A stretch of 64,000 nucleotides of DNA. It comes from JAMZMI01 sp963848175 (GTDB lineage Bacteria > Bacteroidota > Bacteroidia > Cytophagales > Cyclobacteriaceae). Below, one piece after another: positions 34,910 to 43,580 of the stretch. Positions within the stretch are counted from its first letter, which is position 1; every line of letters starts with the position of its first letter. Location: contig CAWKCO010000011.1 in NCBI GenBank assembly GCA_963848175.1, forward strand, positions 186,001 to 250,000. The letters run 5' to 3'. Under the pieces are notes generated by a model. That model did not search any database and had not been told where the DNA came from. It saw nothing but the letters and a program-made list of their open reading frames with translations. A program made the translations under genes and the position numbers.

Positions 34910-34915
34910 TGAAAA

Positions 34916-34935
34916 CGGCGATCTTTTGATCGCCG
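34916..34935. terminator. Possible bidirectional terminator
   Basis: Perfect 8-bp stem CGGCGATC / GATCGCCG (34916-34923 / 34928-34935) with loop TTTT, between two convergent genes. Only CTTATT follows and GAAAA precedes, so the U-tract is weak in both directions. Confidence 0.5.
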
Positions 34936-34963
34936 CTTATTCATACACATGCTGAGAGGAAAT

Positions 34964-37216
34964 TTATGGCTTCATTCCAATGATCAATATATCTTCAGTT
35001 TGCGACTCTGTACCCTTCCAATCTTCCAGGTCTTTAGTGAGCAGTCGTTTTTGCTGTATCATAGACTTTTCTGAGTAATGCACTATTTTTTCCTTCAAGG
35101 TGACAGAGGTAAATTTCCTATTACTGCTATTGAGCTGATTGGAAAATCCTCCTGTACCCAAATAAAATGCATCTCCCTGCTCAAAACTAATGGACTCTCT
35201 TTCAAACTGCTTAGGCTGTGCAGTCGGTATACCCAACGCAATATCCAACCCTGGAATAGATTGAACCTCACCTGATTTTGGCTTTACGTAAAGCTTAATT
35301 CTTGAGCCTGCACTTGCATAGTAAATCTTGTTATTGTAAGTATTTACTACGAATATACCCATCTCCACACCACTGGTGGTAAGTTTTTTATTAGACTGGG
35401 CTAGCGCCTTTACCAGTTTTTCATCCAAGTAAGTGAGGATTTGCTCTGGAGGGAGAATGTGCTTCAAGCCAATAATTTCATTGAGTAAAGAGATTGTCAA
35501 AGCTGACAAAAAGGCATTGGGTACATTCTTATCTGTACATGAACCTACTACTGCAATTTGGTATCCTTTTTCTTTTCCATGCCAGTAGAAGTCTGTGGCT
35601 ACCTTCCCTTTGCTTTTGAAGATAACAAACGAATCTGCAAATACACTCACTATGTTGTATTCCTCCCCCATCAACACGCCTTGCATATTGCCAAGCACAT
35701 CCGATCGCTCTTCTTTCGACATACCCTCAACAATTTCTTGCTCGCTCATTGCCTCATCACGCTGATCCTCTAGAACGCCAGAGAGGTACCTCACAGCTTG
35801 AAGTGATGGCACCACATTCCCAAAATCATCGAGATATTGCACCCCATTAGCCTTCACCAATCTCATTCTTGTGTCCCTCGACATATTCAGGTATTCTTTC
35901 ACAGAAAAAAGATTGTAAGACCTATCACTTATCCTCACAGACACTTGGCTTACTGCACTTTCCGGAAGATCATCAATGGATACCGTGGCATCATTATCGC
36001 TAAATACTGAACCTTCCATCTCCTCCTTCGGTGAAAGTCGCAATCCAAACATGTACTTCACTGCTGCAAAGACCAAATAAGCAACTGAAGCTGTAAATAC
36101 GAAACAAATAATAATTCCAAAAGCCTGCACCCCGAGCTGAGACCAACGCTCATGAATGAGCATTGATTCATCACCAAAGAGTGCAACACAAAGAGTTCCA
36201 AATACGCCTCCGAAACCATGTACAGGTATAGCTCCTACAGGATCATCAAGCTTAAATTTTTCAGCGATCAGTACATATACATAGTTATGCATCACGCCAG
36301 CCAGTAGACCAATGATTATGCTGTCCATAGTGGTAACTACATTACAGCAGGCTGTGATGGCCACAAGCCCTGTAAGTGTTCCTCCAATAATTTTTTCTAT
36401 GGCATCTTGATTTTTCTGAAACAGCTTCACATGAAAGTAAGCACTAAAACATGCTGCAGCAGCAGCCAGATTTGTATTCAAAATGATCTTGATTGCATCT
36501 TCGTTGAATGCAAGCGTACTTCCTCCATTGAAGCCCCACCAGCCCAACCAAAGAATCATAACCCCTAGAATACTGTAAGAATAATCAGAAGCTTTCACTG
36601 GCTGCAGCGTACCTTTTGCGGTGAACCTGCCTAGCCTTGGGCCGACCATATAAATACCTACGAGTCCAACCCAAGCGCCAACCGAGTGCACCACAGTAGA
36701 TCCCGCAAAATCCATAAAGCCTAGGCTCGCCAGCCATGGCACATTGGAGGTTATAAGTAAGTTGCCCCACGCCCAATGTCCAAATATTGGATAAACGAAT
36801 AGGGCAGTGAAAATAGACGCTACGAAATATGGCAACAAAGCCGTACGGCCTGACATGGCTCCAGACACAATCGTTAGCGCAGTACCAGCAAATGCAAGCT
36901 GGAAAATGAAAAACACATAGGTATATCCATCCGAAAAATCCAGACCAAAAAAGAGATCTGTACCAATAAAACCTCCTCCTGAGGTTCCAAACATAAATCC
37001 AAACCCAATTAGGAAAAAGGCTAGGCTACCTGCCACCCAATCCATAAGGTTTTTCACTCCAATTCCTGATCGATGCTCTTGTTTTACAAGTCCCGTTTCA
37101 AGGACTTTAAAACCAGCTTGCATAAAAAATACAAGCGCTGCTGCAATAAGAATCCATAAGTTGTCAATAGTTGCAAAATTCGATGTTAGGTCAACATCTA
37201 GTAAGGTTGTGTTCAT
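34964..37216 (-). CDS. Ammonium transporter fused to a degenerate SpoIIE/PP2C-type phosphatase domain
   Basis: A 750-residue two-part protein. Residues ~15-395 are a full Amt channel with both pore histidines (H177 in DFAGSTVVHSVGAW, H333 in AIPVHGFGG) and the GPRLGRF segment. A linker region follows (~420-490). Residues ~510-750 match the Bacteroidota SpoIIE-type PP2C phosphatase domain along their whole length. However, the metal motif usually read GDCTGHGVPGAF is GSCTDKNVPNAF (residues 558-569), TDG is TGG (688-690) and DD near the end is ED (741-742). D542 (TDFYW) and D742 remain. So the phosphatase is probably inactive, or binds metal differently, and may act as a sensor or scaffold tied to ammonium flux. 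No PII gene is adjacent. Confidence 0.93.
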   Translation of the reverse strand: MNTTLLDVDLTSNFATIDNLWILIAAALVFFMQAGFKVLETGLVKQEHRSGIGVKNLMDWVAGSLAFFLIGFGFMFGTSGGGFIGTDLFFGLDFSDGYTYVFFIFQLAFAGTALTIVSGAMSGRTALLPYFVASIFTALFVYPIFGHWAWGNLLITSNVPWLASLGFMDFAGSTVVHSVGAWVGLVGIYMVGPRLGRFTAKGTLQPVKASDYSYSILGVMILWLGWWGFNGGSTLAFNEDAIKIILNTNLAAAAACFSAYFHVKLFQKNQDAIEKIIGGTLTGLVAITACCNVVTTMDSIIIGLLAGVMHNYVYVLIAEKFKLDDPVGAIPVHGFGGVFGTLCVALFGDESMLIHERWSQLGVQAFGIIICFVFTASVAYLVFAAVKYMFGLRLSPKEEMEGSVFSDNDATVSIDDLPESAVSQVSVRISDRSYNLFSVKEYLNMSRDTRMRLVKANGVQYLDDFGNVVPSLQAVRYLSGVLEDQRDEAMSEQEIVEGMSKEERSDVLGNMQGVLMGEEYNIVSVFADSFVIFKSKGKVATDFYWHGKEKGYQIAVVGSCTDKNVPNAFLSALTISLLNEIIGLKHILPPEQILTYLDEKLVKALAQSNKKLTTSGVEMGIFVVNTYNNKIYYASAGSRIKLYVKPKSGEVQSIPGLDIALGIPTAQPKQFERESISFEQGDAFYLGTGGFSNQLNSSNRKFTSVTLKEKIVHYSEKSMIQQKRLLTKDLEDWKGTESQTEDILIIGMKP

Positions 37217-37743
37217 AAGTTTTCAATTGTCTTGTCTAGAGCACAATTTAGACTCACATTCAACAAAATACGCATTTAAATATCAAATAAATAATATAAA
37301 TAGCATTTTGTTAAACTATTTATAACATTGCTACATATGATATGAAAATATCGCATCTCATCATTCATTCCATGGTACGGCTTTAAATGATTTTCATATT
37401 ACAAATAACGCTTGAAAAAAGACTAAAACAGAATAATATTTTCCTTTTATTAATTTTACCAAATATTTTAACAAAAATATTGATAGACCTAAAAGATTAA
37501 TCCAATTTATCTGCAACTATCGAGCATAAAACATGCCTTTTCTAATGCTTTTCTAGTTCAAGAAGACGGCTAAGTCAATTATGTACCTCTCAAAAACCAC
37601 TAGCACTAAAGCCTAGCTTGTCAGAGATAGACATAGTTGCTTTGCACCGTTTTTAATTGCAAATGGAAGCGTATTAAAATTTGATAGGTAAAGCCATAAA
37701 GGTTAAATTGGTTTAGATGTATTTGTATCTTTATAAAAAGTAT
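37217..37743. other. AT-rich intergenic region, no gene recognised
   Basis: About 525 bases between the Amt-fusion start (leftward) and the antitoxin gene (rightward). No open frame or hairpin terminator is apparent. An extra ATTTGTA copy at 37721-37727, the same half-site as in the antitoxin operator, lies near its right end. The leftward promoter of the Amt fusion should be here, but I see no clear box. Confidence 0.4.
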
Positions 37744-37761
37744 TACATTTGTATTACAAAT
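37744..37761 (+). promoter_or_regulatory. Toxin-antitoxin promoter with overlapping operator
   Basis: TACATTTG (37744-37751) is a perfect TAnnTTTG box. The inverted repeat ATTTGTA-T-TACAAAT (37747-37761) overlaps it and covers the expected transcription start, 9 bases before the antitoxin ATG. This layout fits autorepression by the ribbon-helix-helix antitoxin. Confidence 0.6.
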
Positions 37762-37769
37762 ATACCATT

Positions 37770-38018
37770 ATGCTGAATGTTCGTTTGGATAAAGAGACAG
37801 AAAAGACGCTAGCAGATTATAGCAAGCAAAAAGACGTATCTAAATCCGCTGTTGTAAAAGAAGCCTTAGCCATGTATTTCACTAAACAAGAGTCTAATCA
37901 ATTGCCATTTGTCCTTGGAGAGGATTTGTTTGGCTCGGCAAGTAGCGAGGTTGCCAATAATTCAGTTTCTTATAAAACCAAATTAAAAGACAAACTTGCT
38001 ACGAAACACAATCATTGA
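37770..38018 (+). CDS. Ribbon-helix-helix antitoxin of a PIN-domain module
   Basis: An 82-residue protein from the ATG at 37770 (MLNVRLDKETEKTLADYSKQ). The first ~45 residues are an Arc/MetJ/CopG-type ribbon-helix-helix DNA-binding domain: a short beta strand (LNVRLDK), helix, and the second helix KSAVVKEALAMYF. The C-terminal part (VLGEDLFGSASSEVANN...LKDKLATKHNH) is the likely toxin-binding tail. It overlaps the PIN gene by 23 bases in another frame, which is the usual arrangement for antitoxin followed by toxin. It should bind its own promoter at the inverted repeat 37747-37761. Confidence 0.88.
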   Translation: MLNVRLDKETEKTLADYSKQKDVSKSAVVKEALAMYFTKQESNQLPFVLGEDLFGSASSEVANNSVSYKTKLKDKLATKHNH

Positions 38019-38409
38019 TGCTGGGCCACTTATTGCTCTTTTTGATCGATCTGATCAATATCATTTAAAAGCTGTTCGGTTTATTGAGAGTTACCAAGGC
38101 TATCTATGGACAACTTGGCCTGTGATCACGGAGGCTAGCCACATGCTTGATTTCAGCACCAAAGCCCAACTTGCTCTATTGGAATGGATAGACCGGGGTG
38201 GATTGCATATTTATGAGATAAGCGCCACCAACGTATCAAGAATAAAACAGCTTACCAAGAAATTTGACGATGTGCCCATGGACTTGGCTGATGCATCTCT
38301 AATTGTCGTCTCAGAGCTATCTGGCTACACGGAAATTGCTTCTATTGACGGTGACTTTTATGTATATCTAGACATACGAACTCGGTACCTGACCAACATT
38401 TTCATGTGA
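37996..38409 (+). CDS. PIN-domain ribonuclease toxin (VapC-like)
   Basis: A 137-residue PIN-domain protein. Four acidic residues expected at the metal-dependent RNase site are visible: D8 (TIIDAGPLIAL), E46 (VITEASHML), the aspartates of VPMDLADASLIV and that of IASIDGDF. Start is a TTG at 37996, or another non-ATG codon; no ATG is available in frame before the conserved DAGPL. It overlaps the RHH antitoxin gene by 23 bases. Together they form a type II toxin-antitoxin unit; such PIN toxins cleave tRNA or rRNA. The specific target is not predictable. Confidence 0.87.
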   Translation: MLRNTIIDAGPLIALFDRSDQYHLKAVRFIESYQGYLWTTWPVITEASHMLDFSTKAQLALLEWIDRGGLHIYEISATNVSRIKQLTKKFDDVPMDLADASLIVVSELSGYTEIASIDGDFYVYLDIRTRYLTNIFM

Positions 38410-38534
38410 GGCAGAATACTGCCTAAAAATTCTTTTATTCGAAATGTTATTCTCAAGAACCCGAATGGTTTCGGAAAAGCACAACTAAATAATGGGTCGT
38501 GCCTTTATTTCAAAGTAGTATCCAAAGCTTTTAT

Positions 38535-38566
38535 TACAAACCATTCCAAATACAAACCATTCCAAA
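38535..38566. repeat. Exact 16-bp tandem duplication
   Basis: TACAAACCATTCCAAA occurs twice in direct succession, at 38535-38550 and 38551-38566, just upstream of the YihY-family gene. Recent slippage; no known site. Confidence 0.85.
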
Positions 38567-38584
38567 CGCCCCACGTTTTGATGA

Positions 38585-39511
38585 TTGAACCAAATATATG
38601 ATCGATTGAAGTTCTCGGAAATTAAAACACTTATTCAAAAATCTTTACAAAGGTACATTAAAGATGACCCTATCAGGCTTTCGGGAACGACAGCCTTTTT
38701 CATGATTATAGCCTTAGCTCCTATTGTCATCACTATCACTTCGGTTGCAAGTACGCTCATCAGCCAATCCACCATAGAGGACAAAATCCTATTAGAAACA
38801 CAATCCCTTATTGGAAAGCAAGGTAGAGAGTTCGTAGAAATGGTGATTGATAATGCGGGTGAAAAAAAGGAGAAATCAGTCTGGCGTACAGTAATTGGTA
38901 TCGTAGTGTTTCTAGGACTATCTACTACACTTTTCAACGTGATTCAAAACTCAATCAACTACATCTGGCGTGTGAGAGCCAAGCCCAAACACAATCTATT
39001 GAAGATACTCAAAGACCGAACTCTATCATTTGGTATCATTATAAGTATTGGCCTCATATTATTAGTAACCCTGATACTTGATGCCGGTCTAGCCATCTTG
39101 GATGACTATTTGAGCGATTACTTTCCTCACGCCACTCTTTACCTAATCAAGGGAGCCAACTTGCTCATCTCATTTGGCATTACGACCGTAGTTTTTGCGA
39201 TGGTCTACAAATTTGTTCCTGACGCTAAAATCATTTGGAAAGTCACATGGATGGGAGCTTTGATTACAGCCATCCTATTTACACTTGGCAAATATTTAAT
39301 TGGCGCACTTCTTGGTAATAGTTCTATAGGAGATATGTATGGAGCCGCAGGATCCATTATCATCGTTTTACTCTGGTTATTTTATTCCTCAATGATCTTC
39401 TACTTTGGGGCAGAAATTACCCAACAGTATGCGGCCTTATACAGCATCGACATACAGCCCAAAGATCAAGCTGTAGAAATAGAAATAAACGAGATTGACA
39501 AAAACACATGA
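38585..39511 (+). CDS. YihY/BrkB-family inner-membrane protein
   Basis: A 308-residue protein with about six membrane helices and the YihY/virulence-factor-BrkB pattern: SGTTAFFMIIALAPIVITI, then YIWRVRAKPKHNLLKILKDRTLSF, and the terminal YGAAGSIIIVLLWLFYSSMIFYFGAEITQQYA. The family was once annotated as ribonuclease BN, which is wrong. The start is taken as the TTG at 38585; the TTG at 38603 is an alternative. The exact TTG cannot be decided. The last 4 bases overlap the next gene (ATGA). Function in the envelope unknown. Confidence 0.88.
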   Translation: MNQIYDRLKFSEIKTLIQKSLQRYIKDDPIRLSGTTAFFMIIALAPIVITITSVASTLISQSTIEDKILLETQSLIGKQGREFVEMVIDNAGEKKEKSVWRTVIGIVVFLGLSTTLFNVIQNSINYIWRVRAKPKHNLLKILKDRTLSFGIIISIGLILLVTLILDAGLAILDDYLSDYFPHATLYLIKGANLLISFGITTVVFAMVYKFVPDAKIIWKVTWMGALITAILFTLGKYLIGALLGNSSIGDMYGAAGSIIIVLLWLFYSSMIFYFGAEITQQYAALYSIDIQPKDQAVEIEINEIDKNT

Positions 39512-39840
39512 GTTCAATAAAAAAATATATTAGAATTTCTTTAGCTACTATCGCTATCCTTTTCGGATTAGTGTGCTTTATGCTACCCTTTCTTCCTTTC
39601 GGTTACGTATTCTTCTTTATAGCTTGTTTCTTTCTGGCTAGCTATATTCCACAGCTTCAGCGCTTCATTGATTATCTTAAAACAAAGGACAAAAAAGGCT
39701 ATCTAGCAAAAGCCGAGTGTAGAATCGAACAATTTGAATTATGGCTGAACGCCAAACTACAGAAACACGCCAAACAAGAGCCTTTTGATCAAGAAGCCTG
39801 CGTGAAAGAGAAGCTTGAGCAAAATCGAGCACAAGGCTAA
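39508..39840 (+). CDS. Small inner-membrane protein, possibly PGPGW/DUF454-like
   Basis: A 110-residue protein with an N-terminal hydrophobic hairpin (ISLATIAILFGLVCFMLPFLPFGYVFFFIACFFLASYIP), then a charged amphipathic helical tail (RFIDYLKTKDKKGYLAKAECRIEQFELWLNAKLQKHAKQ). The Phe/Pro-rich turn LPFLPFGYVF resembles small two-helix membrane proteins of the PGPGW type, though not certainly. It overlaps the YihY gene by 4 bases (ATGA), so the two are translationally coupled. Confidence 0.7.
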   Translation: MSSIKKYIRISLATIAILFGLVCFMLPFLPFGYVFFFIACFFLASYIPQLQRFIDYLKTKDKKGYLAKAECRIEQFELWLNAKLQKHAKQEPFDQEACVKEKLEQNRAQG

Positions 39841-39977
39841 ACCCTTTTCATATCATCTTTGAATATGAATCGCCATTTGTGAGTCCTTTTTTATGAGTTT
39901 TTTTTGGGGTTTTCACCAAACAAAACCCTTAAACAAGTCATTCGTCTATTTAGATACATTCAAAATAAGATTAATGA

Positions 39978-40008
39978 TTGTACGGGTGAGTCTTGGGAAC
40001 TACCTTTG
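39978..40008 (+). promoter_or_regulatory. sdhCAB promoter (TTG ... TACCTTTG)
   Basis: A -33 TTG at 39978-39980 and a perfect -7 TACCTTTG at 40001-40008, 20 bases apart, the standard Bacteroidota spacing. The ATG of sdhC is 33 bases downstream. Confidence 0.65.
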
Positions 40009-40041
40009 AATCCTCACACAAAAAGTTAATTCACAAAACAT

Positions 40042-40710
40042 ATGAGTTGGTTTTCCAATACTTTTTCGAGCTCCATCGGCAGAAAATTTGCCATGGCTCT
40101 TTCGGCTCTTTTTCTAGTTACATTTTTGCTCATGCACTTGTCCATCAACCTGCTTTCCGTTTGCAGTGCAGAAGCATACAATGCCGCCTCCCATTTCATG
40201 GGCACCAATCCCCTTATCCAATTTGTAATGCAACCCATCTTAATGATCGGGGTGATATTCCACTTTGTGATGGGATTTATTCTTGAAGCACGCAATAGAG
40301 CTGCAAGACCTGTAGGTTACGCTCAAAAAGCGAAAGACAATGCTTCTTGGATGTCTCAAAACATGATCTACAGTGGCTTGGTTATTCTCGCATTCATGGG
40401 GCTACATTTCGTAGATTTTTGGTTGCCTGAGATGAACTACAAGTATATCGAGCAATTGCCAGCCGTCTCAGACAGATATTATGAGGAGATGGTGCACAAA
40501 TTTCAAAATCCTATTCGAGTAGGTGCTTACGTGGTATCCTTTGTACTACTTGCTCTCCACTTACTTCATGGCTTTCAATCATCTTTCCAGTCTGTAGGGT
40601 TTGACAACAAAAAGTACATGCCTGCGGTGAAATTCATCACTCAGGCCTATTCAATCCTAGTCCCAGCGGCGTTTATTTTTATTGCTATTTATCACTTTAT
40701 CAATCATTAA
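40042..40710 (+). CDS. sdhC: Succinate dehydrogenase cytochrome b558 subunit
   Basis: Membrane anchor of complex II with five membrane helices in 222 residues, the single-subunit b558 type of Bacteroidota. Heme-ligand histidines are visible in TFLLMHLSINLLS, VIFHFVMGFI, MGLHFVDFW and LALHLLHGFQSSFQSVGF. It is the first gene of sdhCAB, starting 33 bases after a good promoter and ending 7 bases before sdhA. Confidence 0.96.
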   Translation: MSWFSNTFSSSIGRKFAMALSALFLVTFLLMHLSINLLSVCSAEAYNAASHFMGTNPLIQFVMQPILMIGVIFHFVMGFILEARNRAARPVGYAQKAKDNASWMSQNMIYSGLVILAFMGLHFVDFWLPEMNYKYIEQLPAVSDRYYEEMVHKFQNPIRVGAYVVSFVLLALHLLHGFQSSFQSVGFDNKKYMPAVKFITQAYSILVPAAFIFIAIYHFINH

Positions 40711-40717
40711 TTCAGTC

Positions 40718-42728
40718 ATGCAGATAGGTTCTAACTTTCCATCGAAACTACCAGAAGGTCCAATAGCTGATAAGTGGACTAATTATAAAAACCACATCAA
40801 TCTGGTAAACCCTGCCAATAAAAGACAAATTGATGTAATCGTGGTGGGTACTGGCCTAGCAGGAGGTGCAGCAGCAGCTACACTCGCCGAGCAAGGTTAC
40901 AATGTAAAAGCATTCTGCTTTCAAGATTCTCCGAGACGCGCGCACTCCATTGCCGCTCAGGGTGGTATCAATGCAGCCAAAAATTATCAAGGTGATGGTG
41001 ACTCTACTTACAGATTGTTTTATGACACTGTAAAAGGTGGTGATTACAGGTCTAGAGAAGAAAACGTATATCGTTTGGCTGAAGTCTCTGCCAATATCAT
41101 CGATCAGTGCGTGGCGCAAGGTGTGCCATTCGCTAGAGAATATGGCGGATTGCTAGACAATAGGTCTTTCGGAGGAGTACAAGTGTCAAGAACTTTCTAC
41201 GCCAAAGGACAAACAGGCCAGCAGCTTTTACTCGGTGCATACTCGGCGGTCAACCGTCAGATAGCACGTGGTAAAATCAAAATGTATAACAGACATGAGA
41301 TGTTAGACCTTGTGCTGGTAGACGGCAAAGCCCGTGGTATCATCGCACGGGACTTGGTCTCTGGCGAAATAGAAAGACATTCGGCACATGCCGTGGTGAT
41401 CGCTTCTGGTGGATACGGAAACGTGTTTTTCCTCTCTACCAACGCCATGGGTAGCAACACTTCTGCTACTTGGAAGATTCACAAAAAAGGAGCTTGGTTT
41501 GCCAATCCTTGTTTTACGCAGATTCACCCAACTTGTATTCCTGTTTCGGGTGACCATCAGTCCAAACTGACGCTGATGTCTGAGTCGCTAAGAAACGATG
41601 GTAGAATCTGGGTTCCTGCCAAAACAAGAAGATGCCGAGGCAATCAGAAAAGGCACAAAAAAACCAACAGATCTTTCGGAAGACGAAAGGGATTACTTCC
41701 TAGAAAGAAGATATCCAGCCTTTGGAAACTTAGTACCTAGAGACGTGGCTTCTCGTGCGGCTAAAGAAAGATGCGATGCTGGCTTTGGTGTGAATGCCAC
41801 AGGCGAAGCGGTTTATCTCGACTTTGCAGCAGCTATCCAGCGATACGGCAAAGAGCAAGCGCATTTGAACGGTCAAGATGAGAACGATGCTACACTAGTT
41901 ACCAAGCTTGGAACAAAAGTCATTGAAACAAAATACGGAAACCTCTTCCAGATGTACGAGAAGATCGTGGATCAAAACCCGTACGTAACACCAATGATGA
42001 TTTACCCAGCGGTGCATTATACGATGGGTGGTACTTGGGTAGATTACGATTTGATGTCTACAATACCAGGATGTTTTGTAACTGGTGAAGCCAACTTCTC
42101 CGATCACGGAGCTAATAGACTTGGCGCTTCTGCCTTGATGCAAGGACTTGCAGATGGCTATTTTGTATTGCCATATACCATAGGAAACTATCTTTCTGCT
42201 GACATTAGAACAGGCAAAATCCCAACGGATACACCTGAGTTTGATGAAGCAGAGAAAGCCGTAAGAGACCAACTCAACAAGTTTATCAACAACAAGGGAA
42301 CGAAATCTGTGGATCACTTCCACAAGAGATTGGGCAAAGTGATGTGGGACAAAGTAGGTATGGCTCGCAATGCCCAAGGCCTGAAAGAGGCGATAGAAGA
42401 AATCAAGCAAATCAGAGCGGAATTTTGGAAAGATGTGAAAGTACCTGGTGACCTGAATAGCTACAATGAAGAGCTAGCAAAAGCTGGCAGAGTTGCAGAT
42501 TTCTTAGAGCTAGGAGAGCTTTTCGCAAAGGACGCCCTTCATAGAGAAGAGTCTTGCGGAGGTCACTTCCGAGAGGAGCATCAGACGGAAGAAGGCGAAG
42601 CAAAGCGAAACAAGGAGTTTCAATATGCCGCAGCTTGGGAATATAAAGGTGAGCCTAGCGATGCAGTATTACACAAGGAAGAGCTCATATATCACAACAT
42701 TGAAGTAAAAGAAAGAAGTTACAAGTGA
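40718..42728 (+). CDS. sdhA: Succinate dehydrogenase flavoprotein subunit; single-base frameshift near 41621
   Basis: Catalytic FAD subunit of complex II. The ATG at 40718 is 7 bases after sdhC. Seen: the dinucleotide motif VIVVGTGLAGGAAAATLAEQG, the FAD-attachment segment SIAAQGGINAAKNY, the HPT catalytic loop QIHPTCIPVSGDHQS and the C-terminal CGGHFREEHQTEEG. The frame breaks at about 41615-41624: one frame gives RIWVPAKTRRC, while the next continues KQEDAEAIRKGTKKPTDLSEDERDYFLERRYPAFGNLVPRD. Deleting one A from the AAAA run at 41621-41624 restores WVPAKQEDAEAIR, in line with relatives. Everything else is intact. A dead sdhA in an aerobe would be surprising, so an indel error is likely. Confidence 0.93.
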
Positions 42729-42761
42729 TAGCCGCCAGGCCATCTATAAAACGATATAACT

Positions 42762-43505
42762 ATGGATCTTAAATTAAAAATCTGGCGTCAAAAAAACGCA
42801 AACGATAAAGGTCAAATTGTTGACTATGACATCAAAGGTGTATCTCCAGATATGTCATTTTTGGAGATGCTTGATGTCCTGAATGAAAGTCTTGTAGCAA
42901 AAGACGAAGATGTAATTGCATTTGATCATGACTGCCGTGAGGGCATCTGTGGCATGTGCTCGCTACAAATCAATGGCAAGCCACATGGCCCTGATTCGGC
43001 AATTACGACATGTCAACTGCACATGCGCAAGTTCAAAGATGGCGACACCATCTTCATTGAGCCGTTCCGATCAAAAGCTTTCCCTGTGATCAAAGATTTG
43101 ATTACGGACAGAAGCTCATTCGATAGAATACAGCATGCTGGAGGATATGTTTCGGTAAATACCTCTGGTAATACGATTGACGCGAATGCCATTCCTATCA
43201 ACAAGCACGATGCTGACACGGCATTCGATTCTGCTACATGTATCGGTTGCGGTGCTTGCGTAGCAGCTTGTAAAAATGCCTCTGCCATGCTTTTCGTCTC
43301 TGCTAAAGTTTCTCAGTTTGCTTTGCTGCCACAAGGACAAATAGAGCGAAGAGACCGAGCGCAAAAGATGGTAGCACAAATGGATGAGGAAGGTTTCGGT
43401 GCTTGTACCAACACTGGTGCTTGCGAAGCTGAATGCCCGAAAGAAATCAGCCTAACCAACATCGCTAGACTGAATAGAGAATATCTTTCTTCTAGTTTGA
43501 CGTAA
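42762..43505 (+). CDS. sdhB: Succinate dehydrogenase iron-sulfur subunit
   Basis: Electron-transfer subunit of complex II, 247 residues. The [2Fe-2S] ligands are in HDCREGICGMCSLQINGKPHG...TTCQ, the [4Fe-4S] ligands in ATCIGCGACVAACKN, and the [3Fe-4S] site in ACTNTGACEAECPKEIS. It begins 34 bases after sdhA and is followed by a strong terminator, closing the sdhCAB operon. Confidence 0.97.
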   Translation: MDLKLKIWRQKNANDKGQIVDYDIKGVSPDMSFLEMLDVLNESLVAKDEDVIAFDHDCREGICGMCSLQINGKPHGPDSAITTCQLHMRKFKDGDTIFIEPFRSKAFPVIKDLITDRSSFDRIQHAGGYVSVNTSGNTIDANAIPINKHDADTAFDSATCIGCGACVAACKNASAMLFVSAKVSQFALLPQGQIERRDRAQKMVAQMDEEGFGACTNTGACEAECPKEISLTNIARLNREYLSSSLT

Positions 43506-43530
43506 GAAATTTCAAAACTATCAGATCATT

Positions 43531-43557
43531 AAAAAGCCCGCGATTGCGGGCTTTTTT
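43531..43557 (+). terminator. Rho-independent terminator of sdhCAB
   Basis: Stem AAAAAGCCCGC (43531-43541) / GCGGGCTTTTT (43546-43556) with loop GATT and a T-tract. The A-run on the left lets it also stop the convergent icd transcript. Confidence 0.92.
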
Positions 43558-43580
43558 ATTTTATAACATCACATTCTTGC

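Noticed and set aside
41895..42410. Long open frame antisense to sdhA
   Set aside because: Cysteine/histidine-rich composition of an antisense shadow; no signal or motif, and sdhA is conserved on the other strand.
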